From: an uncultured Prevotellaceae bacterium
GTDB taxonomy: Bacteria; Bacteroidota; Bacteroidia; Bacteroidales; Bacteroidaceae
Direction: 5' to 3'
Assembly: GCA_902771445.1 (NCBI GenBank)
Contig: CACXXD010000024.1
Span: forward strand, 1 to 59,731
Length of the DNA: 59,731 nt
The notes under the pieces are model-generated. The model was not told the origin of the DNA, did not search any database, and saw only the letters and a program-made list of their open reading frames with translations. A program made the translations under genes and the position numbers. Positions 53,311 through 59,731 of the stretch are shown here, one piece after another (within the stretch, counting starts at the first letter, position 1; every line of letters starts with the position of its first letter).

Positions 53311-53388
53311 ATTGAAGATTGAAAATTGGCTACGCTCACTGTATAATACATGAATGCGTAGCCAATTTTCAATTTTCAATTATCAATT
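53311..53388. repeat. Heptamer-armed palindrome, also a likely bidirectional terminator
   Basis: The left arm 53311-53335 (ATTGAAG, ATTGAAA, ATTGGCTACGC) matches the complement of 53356-53380 at 24 of 25 positions. It lies in the short gap between convergent S9 peptidase and epimerase genes. Confidence 0.85.
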
Positions 53389-54252
53389 TATTCTGATTGT
53401 GTATTTACTCATGAACGACGCGCCGGATTGCAGGTGGTTCATGTAGGGCTTGTCCTTGAACTCACCCTGATAGCCGCGAGGATCGCCCAGACCGTACCAA
53501 GGCTCTATGCACACAAAGGGAGCGTTCTTCTGATAGGGACTCCAGAAGGCGATGATGGGTGTCTTATAGCTGACCGTGACAGCGGGCGAGCCGTCGGTGT
53601 CGAGCAGTGCAGCCTCGTGCGTCTGACTGTCGTGGAACTTCACGGAGTCGTGGGCAAAGAAGGCATCGTCGAACTCGATGTAGCCCTTCTCAACGTCGTC
53701 CATGTCTATTTCGGTCAGTTCCACCGAACCGTCTATGTGGCTCCGCAGTGCCTTTAGACTTCCCTCGTTGTCCAGTTTGATAGTGCCTTTGAGCGCATCG
53801 CCCTCCTTCATGCCTGGCACGTTGAAGGCTGGGTGTCCGCCAATCTGGAAGTGAATGTCGCGCTTGTCGGTGTTCTCCACATGCCACAGCACGTGAATCT
53901 CGTTGTCCGTCAGACGATAGGTCACGGCCAGGTTGAAGCAGAAGGGATAGACCTTCAGCGTCTCTTCGTTCTCGTGCAGGGCGAAGGTCACGCGGTCGTC
54001 GCCTTTGGCCACCAGCGTAAACTCAGTGTCGCGGGCGAAGCCGTGGCGGGGCAGGTGGTAGGGCTTGCCGTCCACATAATAGGTGTCGTTCTCCACGCTG
54101 CACACGATGGGGAAGAGGATGGGCGAGTGGCGTGGCCACAGTGGTCCGGCCTGCCAGAGATATTCGCGTCCGTTACAGTCTTTGATGCTTTGGAGCTCGG
54201 CTCCCAGTTCAGCCACTCTGATGGTGAGCTGTTCGTTTTTCAGTTCAATCAT
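53383..54252 (-). CDS. Aldose 1-epimerase-like protein
   Basis: A 289-residue galactose-mutarotase-fold protein. Conserved pieces: GAELQSIKD, EYLWQAGPLWPRHSPILFPIV, HGFARDTEF (catalytic-region His), FQIGGHPAFNVP, and CIEPWYGLGD with the likely catalytic Glu. It belongs to the subgroup acting on sugars or sugar phosphates with broad specificity. A TAACTTTG box lies upstream (54308-54315, minus). Cytoplasmic. Confidence 0.9.
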   Translation of the reverse strand: MIELKNEQLTIRVAELGAELQSIKDCNGREYLWQAGPLWPRHSPILFPIVCSVENDTYYVDGKPYHLPRHGFARDTEFTLVAKGDDRVTFALHENEETLKVYPFCFNLAVTYRLTDNEIHVLWHVENTDKRDIHFQIGGHPAFNVPGMKEGDALKGTIKLDNEGSLKALRSHIDGSVELTEIDMDDVEKGYIEFDDAFFAHDSVKFHDSQTHEAALLDTDGSPAVTVSYKTPIIAFWSPYQKNAPFVCIEPWYGLGDPRGYQGEFKDKPYMNHLQSGASFMSKYTIRIN

Positions 54253-54307
54253 GTTCTTTCAGGGTTAGTTATTGTTTTTGTAAAGTCATGCTTTGCAAGT
54301 CAGGTTA

Positions 54308-54315
54308 CAAAGTTA
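54308..54315 (-). promoter_or_regulatory. Promoter -7 box for the epimerase-like gene
   Basis: The minus strand reads TAACTTTG, 55 nt from the ATG. Confidence 0.5.
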
Positions 54316-54389
54316 TGAAAAAAGAATGTGAATCCATTCACTTTTCAGAAGATTAACGCACTTGGATTGAAAATCTTCGACCTTCGACC

Positions 54390-54696
54390 TTCCGCATTTG
54401 AATTATGAATTTTCTTGACAAACACCCCTCTGAGAATCGCATGAAATTCACCAAACACCAAGTGGCTTGCAAATATGCGAGTATTTGATGGGGTTATGTA
54501 TGTTATTGATTTACAGCGTGTTGTGAAATTTTGCTTCGCAAAAAGAACTATTTCTCTCCATGAGACTTCTTCTTTCGGACAGCTCTAAGCGGCCTTTGTG
54601 CTGAGATTAGTATTGAATCAAAGTGGGTTTGCAGGCATATCAAACTGAGTTCTTACTTTAATCATCGTGTAACTAATGCTAAAACTCAGTTTGATA
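54390..54696 (+). repeat. Dispersed hairpin element, copy E (right-truncated)
   Basis: Matches copy D from TCCGCATTTGAATTATGAAT through the left hairpin arm (54610-54651). The right arm stops after AACTCAGTTTGAT (54683-54695), where an A run and unrelated sequence begin. The truncation abuts the promoter of the LRR locus. Confidence 0.85.
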
Positions 54697-54713
54697 AAAA
54701 AAAGGGTGATTTC

Positions 54714-54744
54714 TTGTAGATGTCGAGAAAAATTTATATATTTG
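54714..54744 (+). promoter_or_regulatory. Promoter for the LRR locus
   Basis: TTG at 54714-54716 and TATATTTG at 54737-54744 with 20 nt between. Confidence 0.55.
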
Positions 54745-54769
54745 CCACATTACTATAAACCCCACGCTT

Positions 54770-54856
54770 ATGAAGCACGGAAATACACGGAAACACCCTT
54801 CTTCCTCTCTCACCATCGACGATGAGTGGGACGGCGAGACCTTTATTGAATACTAA
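54770..54856 (+). other. Short ORF (28 aa) ahead of the LRR gene
   Basis: ATG at 54770 encodes a 28-residue peptide (MKHGNTRKHPSSSLTIDDEW then DGETFIEY) with a stop 20 nt before the LRR start. It is the first ORF downstream of the promoter. It could be a leader peptide or the stub of a deleted gene; no family is recognised. Confidence 0.3.
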
Positions 54857-54875
54857 TTTATAAAACACTACAAAT

Positions 54876-55499
54876 ATGAAAAAACAATTACTTTTATTCG
54901 TTATGATGTTGCTACCTTTGGTAGCGAGTGCCCACGACATTGAAGTCAAGAATGCTGATGGCGTTGCCATTTATTACAACTACACTAATAATGGTACGGA
55001 ATTGGCGGTTACTTACCGTGGTGACCGTGGTGACAGTTATTCTTATCCAAACGACGATTATCAAGGCAACGTTGTTATTCCTGAGGAAGTAACTTTTATG
55101 AACAGAACCCGTAAGGTAACGAGCATTGGATTCGGTGCGTTCGAATATTGCACTGGCCTTACCTCCGTCACCATCCCCAACAGCGTGACGATCATTGGAA
55201 GTGAGGCGTTCAATGGCTGCCGTGGCCTTACCTCCATCACCATCCCCAACAGCGTGACGAGCATTGGTAGTTATGCGTTTTGTGGCTGTGGCTTTACCTC
55301 CGTCACCATCCCCAACAGCGTGACGAACATAGGAGGTTGGGCGTTCTCTGTTTGCTCTGGCCTTACCTCCGTCACCATCCCCAACAGCGTGACGAGCATT
55401 GGAAATGGGGCGTTCGAGGATTGCTCTGGCCTTACCTCCGTCACCATCCCCAACAGCGTGACGAGAATTGGAGGTGCTGCGTTCCGGCATTGTATCTAA
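54876..55499 (+). CDS. BspA-like leucine-rich repeat surface protein, short
   Basis: A 207-residue protein with a signal peptide (ending VASAH). After a unique N-terminal region (about 20-85) come five BspA/TpLRR-type repeats of 22-23 residues ([17 protein letters not shown]). They are nearly identical at DNA level (69-bp units), a setting for unit loss or gain. The protein ends abruptly in the last repeat (AFRHCI) with no C-terminal sorting or anchor domain; longer relatives have one. It is probably a shortened copy, perhaps trimmed when the neighbouring element integrated. Confidence 0.85.
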   Translation: MKKQLLLFVMMLLPLVASAHDIEVKNADGVAIYYNYTNNGTELAVTYRGDRGDSYSYPNDDYQGNVVIPEEVTFMNRTRKVTSIGFGAFEYCTGLTSVTIPNSVTIIGSEAFNGCRGLTSITIPNSVTSIGSYAFCGCGFTSVTIPNSVTNIGGWAFSVCSGLTSVTIPNSVTSIGNGAFEDCSGLTSVTIPNSVTRIGGAAFRHCI

Positions 55500-55851
55500 A
55501 CGGGTATAAACAACCAGGAATATCTAATACTATCTATTTGTAAAACACTCATTTTCAATTACTTTTGATTTTTAACACTTAATGGTTGGAATTTGGTAGT
55601 AACCGAATTTCAGTATATTTTTGCAACGTATTTCTACCGCGAGGAATTTACGGGGCTTCGATTTCGTCACTTTGCGGACTCAGTTGACAAAGGGTTACGA
55701 CGGGATGCAAAGGATGACAAAACGGGACGGACGGATTCGGAGAGAGTCACGATGCGGACGGAGTTGACAACTGGCGACAATGGTGCATGACGGTTGACTC
55801 AACGGTAGGGGAAAAGGAAATGAACGTAAAACCATCAAAAGAGTGTTGAAA
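55500..55851 (+). repeat. Gene-free gap with direct repeats at the element edge
   Basis: The 17 nt at 55674-55690 (GCGGACTCAGTTGACAA) recur at 55754-55770 with two changes, exactly 80 bp apart. A dyad GTTGACTCAAC follows near 55793. Such spaced repeats next to a recombinase locus could bind an excisionase or integrase. No tRNA and no clear att core was found. Confidence 0.4.
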
Positions 55852-55956
55852 ATGAAAGCAATTAGAAAGTGCAAGTATTGTGGTAAGGAGTTCGTGGCAA
55901 GGAGCGGAATGCAGAAGTTTTGCTGCGAGGAGTGTCAGACGAAAGCCAGTGATTGA
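55852..55956 (+). CDS. Zinc-ribbon small ORF, likely the displaced N-terminus of the HTH protein
   Basis: A 34-residue product (MKAIRKCKYCGKEFVARSGM...) with CxxC and CxxxC pairs (CKYC, CCEEC), a small zinc ribbon. In mobile-element proteins of Bacteroidales, as I recall them, this ribbon precedes an excisionase-type HTH in one polypeptide. Here the HTH lies in the +1 frame and the two frames overlap, so this is either a frameshift mutation, a coupled two-ORF arrangement (stop 55954-55956, GTG at 55949) or programmed frameshifting. Confidence 0.5.
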   Translation: MKAIRKCKYCGKEFVARSGMQKFCCEECQTKASD

Positions 55957-56770
55957 CCTCCAGCAGCAGGAGTACCTGACGTTTGCCAAGGCTGCGATAC
56001 TTATGGGGTGTTCGAGGCAATATGTGTATAAGTTGGTGAATGAGGGAAAACTGGCGGCATCGAGAATCAGCAGCAGGATGGCGTTTGTCAGAAAGGCTGA
56101 TATTGAGAAGATGCTGGCGGGGAATCCGTATCATAGAGTGCTGCCAACGAGTAGACCCAAGAAGGCATCTGTGCCAACATTGAGGAAGGAAGTATCAGAA
56201 GCCAAGAATTGTAAGGTTGATTCTGATGGAACGGAGGTGCTTGATTACATTTCCGGCGAGGAAGTCATGCGCATCTACAAGGTCAAGAAATCATGGCTCT
56301 ACACTTCGGCCAAGCGGAACCAAGTGCCTGTTTGCCGTATAGCGGGAATGAACTACTACAGCCGCAAGCACATGGATGCATTGTTTGGCAAGTCGGCAGA
56401 TGTGGAGGCCGTCAATGAGTGGCTGACTATGAAGGAAGCTCAGGAACTGTTTGGAATGAGCGCAGCCTCAGTCCGTTCCAATGCTTACCGCCATCATATT
56501 CCGACAAAGCGTGAGTATGGCCAGACTTACTACTCTAAAGACCATTTTGAGCAATTGAGACGCACCGACATCGTGGATGATGGCAACTACTACACAGCCA
56601 AGGAGGCTGCTGAGAAATATGGGATGAGCACTGCCAATGTCGGCATCATTGCCAAAAATAATAGCATCGCAACTGTCAAGGTCGGTGTGAAGAACCTGAT
56701 TCCGAAGACAGACTTCGACAAGATTATGGCTGAGAGACTGGCCCAATATGGCAGCTATAGCATATTATGA
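55949..56770 (+). CDS. DNA-binding protein with four excisionase-type helix-turn-helix units
   Basis: About 273 residues if started at GTG 55949. Four tandem HTH units are visible, each about 50 residues: YLTFAKAAILMGCSRQYVYK, YISGEEVMRIYKVKKSWLYT, WLTMKEAQELFGMSAASVRS and YYTAKEAAEKYGMSTANVGI, each followed by a wing with basic residues. The frame is open further upstream to 55880, but that part overlaps the zinc-ribbon ORF and reads as non-coding. It probably organises recombination or transcription at the element end. The start is uncertain. Confidence 0.75.
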   Translation: MIDLQQQEYLTFAKAAILMGCSRQYVYKLVNEGKLAASRISSRMAFVRKADIEKMLAGNPYHRVLPTSRPKKASVPTLRKEVSEAKNCKVDSDGTEVLDYISGEEVMRIYKVKKSWLYTSAKRNQVPVCRIAGMNYYSRKHMDALFGKSADVEAVNEWLTMKEAQELFGMSAASVRSNAYRHHIPTKREYGQTYYSKDHFEQLRRTDIVDDGNYYTAKEAAEKYGMSTANVGIIAKNNSIATVKVGVKNLIPKTDFDKIMAERLAQYGSYSIL

Positions 56771-56959
56771 ACAACCAAGCGATACCAGTTATGACGGGCA
56801 ATATGAGTAGAAGCATCTGCACATTATGCACGAACAACCAGCATTATCTGAATATTACGGCTACATTACGCATAATATCTGCCATCATACAAGAATAATG
56901 AGCGAAATTTGCAGCCGTGAAGAAACGCTTCACCTACGATTATTTACTATAAAATAACA
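56771..56959 (+). other. Gap between HTH protein and integrase
   Basis: 189 nt without a supported gene. It contains repeated short blocks such as AACAACCA (56771 and 56832 vicinity) and CATTAT/GCATAAT motifs, which could be recombinase-binding sites; nothing firmer is visible. Confidence 0.3.
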
Positions 56960-57058
56960 ATGTATATGAGCAACATCTGTAAGACCGTGACCCTCCGCAC
57001 ACGGAAAATCAAAGGCGGAGAACAACTATCGTTCTATCTGGACTACTATCCGGGTTAA
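56960..57058 (+). pseudogene. Detached N-terminal segment of the tyrosine recombinase
   Basis: ATG at 56960 encodes 32 residues with SNICKTVTLRTRKIKGGEQL and FYLDYYPG, then TAA. In related integrases this is the start of the N-terminal arm that runs on into MKVMRHESLGIYIYAKP, which is found here in another frame starting at 57069. A small indel at about 57050-57060 (CCGGGTTAACG) explains the break. Confidence 0.7.
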
Positions 57059-57068
57059 CGAGTCAACA

Positions 57069-58148
57069 ATGAAGGTTATGCGCCATGAGTCGCTGGGCAT
57101 CTACATCTACGCCAAGCCTAAGTCGCAGCGCGAGAAGGATTACAACGACCGCATGCGCGAGAAGGCCGAGGCCCTGCGCTGCCGTCGCTACGAGAGTATC
57201 GTCAACGAACGCTACGACTTCTTCGACAAGGAGAAGATGAAGGGTAGCTTCCTCGACTATTTCAAGGACAAGGCGTACAAGAAGAACACGAAGTGGGAGA
57301 ATGTCTATCTCCACTTCAAGCAGTTCTGCAACGGCAAGTGCCGCTTCGATGAGATCAATGTGGACTTGTGCAACCGCTTCCGTGAGTATCTCCTGACTAC
57401 CCACCAACTCAAACATACAGAGCAACTTCTGCACATCAATAGTGCTGCGGGCTACTGGTCAACCTTCCGTGCCGTGCTTCATACCGCCTACCGTGAGCAC
57501 AAGATTGTCGAGAATCCCAATGGCTTCTTGGAGCGCATCGATACCATTCCCACAGAAAAGGAGCACCTTTCTCGTCAGGAATTGGTCAATCTCGCCAATA
57601 CACCTTGCCAATCCGAAGTATTGAAGAAGGCTTTCCTCTTCTCTTGTCTGACAGGCTTACGCAAGAGCGACATCAAGCAACTTACCTGGAACAAGATCCA
57701 ACCGTATGGCGACGGCTCCATGTATATCACCCTCCGCATGCAGAAGACGAAGGAGCTGGTGAACAACCCCATCAGCAACGAGGCTCTGGAACTGATAGGC
57801 TTTAATGACGGCGATGAGAACCGCAAACCGACTGACAAGGTTTTTGTGGGTTTCAACGACAGTCTGACCCAGTCCCCACTGAAGAACTGGCTGAAGGAGG
57901 CTGGCATCACCAAGCATATAACCTATCATTGCAGCCGCCATACACTGGGCTCGCTACAGGTTGAGGCAGGCACCAGCGTCTATACCGTCCAGCATATCCT
58001 CGGTCACAAGAACGTCGCCACGACCCAGATCTATGCCGCCATGGCCGACTCCAGCAAGCGCGAGTCCGTTGACAAAATCACGCTGAAATCCGCGAAAATC
58101 ACCCAAATGAAGGTCGGAGAGGTTAAAAAGGCTTTATCGGAGTGTTAA
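57069..58148 (+). CDS. Tyrosine recombinase/integrase
   Basis: A 359-residue protein from the ATG at 57069. A SAM-like core-binding domain (about 60-165) is followed by the catalytic domain with Arg in TGLRKSD, His-x-x-Arg in YHCSRHTLGS, His in LGHKNVATTQ and nucleophile Tyr in QIYAAM, so all active-site residues are intact. The first about 37 residues of the ancestral protein are separated by a frameshift upstream, which may impair arm-site binding. It belongs to the Bacteroides conjugative/mobilisable-element integrases and likely catalyses integration of the element that continues past the window. Confidence 0.88.
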   Translation: MKVMRHESLGIYIYAKPKSQREKDYNDRMREKAEALRCRRYESIVNERYDFFDKEKMKGSFLDYFKDKAYKKNTKWENVYLHFKQFCNGKCRFDEINVDLCNRFREYLLTTHQLKHTEQLLHINSAAGYWSTFRAVLHTAYREHKIVENPNGFLERIDTIPTEKEHLSRQELVNLANTPCQSEVLKKAFLFSCLTGLRKSDIKQLTWNKIQPYGDGSMYITLRMQKTKELVNNPISNEALELIGFNDGDENRKPTDKVFVGFNDSLTQSPLKNWLKEAGITKHITYHCSRHTLGSLQVEAGTSVYTVQHILGHKNVATTQIYAAMADSSKRESVDKITLKSAKITQMKVGEVKKALSEC

Positions 58149-58195
58149 ATTTTAAAGAATAATTTTCAAAGGCATGGTTATTTGTGGTTTTTGCT

Positions 58196-58203
58196 TACCT
58201 TTG
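58196..58203 (+). promoter_or_regulatory. Promoter -7 box for the membrane-protein gene
   Basis: TACCTTTG, 38 nt before the ATG at 58241; no clear TTG at the right distance upstream. Confidence 0.45.
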
Positions 58204-58240
58204 CCCGCAAATTTCAGGTTAACAATTAAATTCAAGTAAC

Positions 58241-59146
58241 ATGTATAGTAAAAAAGTTTGCATTTCAACTTCGACCGTTCTGCCTGCGGCATTCTTCGCA
58301 GCCATCAGTGCCGTGGCCTTGGTCGTGTCATTCATGGCTGCGTCATATCTCTACGCAAGAAGCACGCTCATTCCATACAGCGTACTTCTTGCCTTGTCGT
58401 TCATTCTGCTCGAACTTATGATTGTGGTCTATTTCTCATTGCTTTCAGAGTTCTGCAGCAGCATCTTTGGCAAGAAGAAAGACATTCCTGTTCTGGACCA
58501 GGTCGATATTGTGCAAGCCGTTCCTGCACAACTGATAGATGTGCAGGCAAGTCCTGTCCCGCCAGATCCTGACAACATGGGCCAAACACAGCCAGTCAAT
58601 GAGGAACAAACGGAAGAGTTGCAGGCTCCAGACCCAACAAGTGAGGAACGTGCTATCTCAACCGGTCATGAGTCTGCATCCACCGATGTCACAGTTCAGA
58701 AGAAAAGAGAGAAGTTCGCCCAAGACCGTAAGGAAATCATGCAGGAGTATATCTATTACTCGCTCGGCCCTCTGCTGGACGAACAGGACATTCTTGCTGT
58801 ATGGCTTGAATATGAGGGTTGGATAAGCAGCAGTACCTATCAGCCCAAGCCCAGACTCTGCAAGTGGAAGGAAAAGGTAACCAGCCGCGACGTGCGCCAT
58901 CTGACATGGAACATAGCCAAGCGCATGGGCATGGAGAACGGATATAGCAGTGAGACCTGCGGTCGTTTCGTGAAGGCCCTGTTCCCAGACTTGTGCGTCA
59001 AGCGTGACGGTTCACCCTGTACGGACAGCTACCTGTCGCAGAACCTGCTGGAGGAAAAGCCCAATGACTTTATCAAGATTGACAAGCCTGAACCACATTC
59101 AATAGCTTTCCACTTCCGTAATATGGAAATGAAACAGGCTGTCTGA
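58241..59146 (+). CDS. Unrecognised two-TM protein of the integrated element
   Basis: A 301-residue protein. Two hydrophobic segments (about 13-38 and 44-66) are followed by a charged, proline-rich linker (about 85-150) and a folded-looking C-terminal region (about 155-295) with EIMQEYIYYSLGPLLDEQDI and WKEKVTSRDVRHLTWNIAKRM. No catalytic motif is recognised. It sits between the integrase and an HTH gene, has its own promoter and terminator, and is likely cargo or a regulator of the element. Confidence 0.7.
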   Translation: MYSKKVCISTSTVLPAAFFAAISAVALVVSFMAASYLYARSTLIPYSVLLALSFILLELMIVVYFSLLSEFCSSIFGKKKDIPVLDQVDIVQAVPAQLIDVQASPVPPDPDNMGQTQPVNEEQTEELQAPDPTSEERAISTGHESASTDVTVQKKREKFAQDRKEIMQEYIYYSLGPLLDEQDILAVWLEYEGWISSSTYQPKPRLCKWKEKVTSRDVRHLTWNIAKRMGMENGYSSETCGRFVKALFPDLCVKRDGSPCTDSYLSQNLLEEKPNDFIKIDKPEPHSIAFHFRNMEMKQAV

Positions 59147-59169
59147 TCATCTTACAATACTGACTCTGC

Positions 59170-59211
59170 ATCGCCGTACAGATTCTTTGCTGGATCTGTG
59201 CGGCGATTTTC
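59170..59211 (+). terminator. Terminator after the two-TM protein gene
   Basis: Arms ATCGCCGTACAGAT (59170-59183) and ATCTGTGCGGCGAT (59194-59207), 14 bp with one G-U pair, followed by TTTTC. The remaining 200 nt up to 59413 holds no gene that I can support. Confidence 0.75.
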
Positions 59212-59413
59212 TATGCCTATAAGTGAACCTGACTATTAGCATACCCGCCCCTCCCGCTGCAATAAACAACCATTCATAACCAGAGGCGACCATAAAAAAC
59301 CAGCGCCATCCACATTATACCATTATTATCTATGCATGGTGCATCATAAACTTCATAACGCAATGATAATGCAGTTCCTTTGCAGCCGAGACACAAAGGT
59401 CTCATCGTATCAT

Positions 59414-59731
59414 ATGAAGAACGTCGAATTGACATTCAACGACCTTCCGCAGGTCGTTGCCGAGCTTCGGGATGAAGTCGTCGGCATGAAGGTGGTACTG
59501 CTTGACCTTCAGAAAAGCCAAACCAAGCAGAAGTTGGAACGTGTGCGTCGCACGATGAACGTGGAGGAGGCTGCAGACTACTTGCGTATGCCTCTCAACA
59601 CCCTCTACATGAAGTTGCAGAAGGGCGAGGTACCTGGATCGAAGCCCGGCAAGCGTTGGGTCTTGTTCAATGACGAACTCGACAAGTGGCTGGAGGTGAA
59701 ACGCAAGAATGCCGTACCCCTGACCACCGAG
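59414..59731 (+). CDS. Excisionase-like helix-turn-helix protein (runs off the window)
   Basis: ATG at 59414, open to the last base (106 codons, no stop seen). A short coiled coil (about 10-45: VVAELRDEVVGMKVVLLDLQ) precedes an excisionase/MerR-like HTH (about 50-95: MNVEEAADYLRMPLNTLYMK and GEVPGSKPGKRWVLF). Small HTH proteins of this kind stand ahead of replication or mobilisation genes in Bacteroidales mobile elements. Function is inferred from context. Confidence 0.75.
   Translation, partial: MKNVELTFNDLPQVVAELRDEVVGMKVVLLDLQKSQTKQKLERVRRTMNVEEAADYLRMPLNTLYMKLQKGEVPGSKPGKRWVLFNDELDKWLEVKRKNAVPLTTE

Noticed and set aside
55150..55490. 69-bp repeats resembling a non-coding satellite or CRISPR
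   Set aside because: They keep one open frame and encode a clear BspA-type leucine-rich repeat.

Overview
The window looks like a chromosomal segment of a Bacteroidales bacterium, most likely Prevotella or a close relative. Three things point there. Many genes are preceded by the Bacteroidetes -7 box TAnnTTTG. Several secreted proteins end in type IX secretion (T9SS) tails of the form YDLQGR..GKGLY. The gene families present (rSAM/lipoprotein pair, TANFOR protein, BspA-type LRR, DUF349, YqfF/PgpH-type HD protein) are typical of the group. No rRNA, tRNA or CRISPR array was found.

Layout. 0.3-8.1 kb: phosphoribosyltransferase-like protein, Bcp peroxiredoxin, a radical-SAM/SPASM enzyme with a tiny lipoprotein, then waaA and gltX on the minus strand and a 7TM-HD phosphohydrolase on plus. 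8.1-15.2 kb: a truncated AAA-ATPase remnant, a large secreted BNR/LamG protein with a T9SS tail, and a minus-strand dacB-mscS pair. 15.3-25.7 kb: one promoter followed by five plus-strand genes with short gaps and a strong terminator. They encode two related T9SS surface proteins, an outer-membrane barrel, a TANFOR protein and a lipoprotein that shares a module with the surface proteins. This operon is the best candidate for a little-described system. 25.8-28 kb: remains of a NotI-like restriction-modification system, then nadB. 28.4-42 kb: alaS, a polysaccharide deacetylase/glycosyltransferase pair, a MerR regulator, a secreted esterase, a DUF349 protein, a CorA transporter, pepD and a flippase-like membrane protein. 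42.5-54.3 kb: rsmA, a TPR histidine kinase and its response regulator, a 450-nt candidate noncoding RNA, frr, rsgA, a GH51 arabinofuranosidase, an S9 peptidase and an aldose epimerase-like protein. 54.7-59.7 kb: a short BspA-like LRR gene and then the edge of an integrated element: a zinc-ribbon ORF, a four-HTH protein, a tyrosine recombinase with a broken N-terminus, a membrane protein and an excisionase-like HTH protein cut by the window end.

The repeats are unusual. Five intergenic copies of a roughly 450-bp element carry a long hairpin with 42-nt arms. A second family has arms built from 7-bp tandem repeats around a GC core; one copy sits in frame inside an esterase gene. Simple in-frame repeats also expand AlaS (9-nt units) and RsmA (18-nt units). 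All functional assignments are from reading the sequence; no database search was run.
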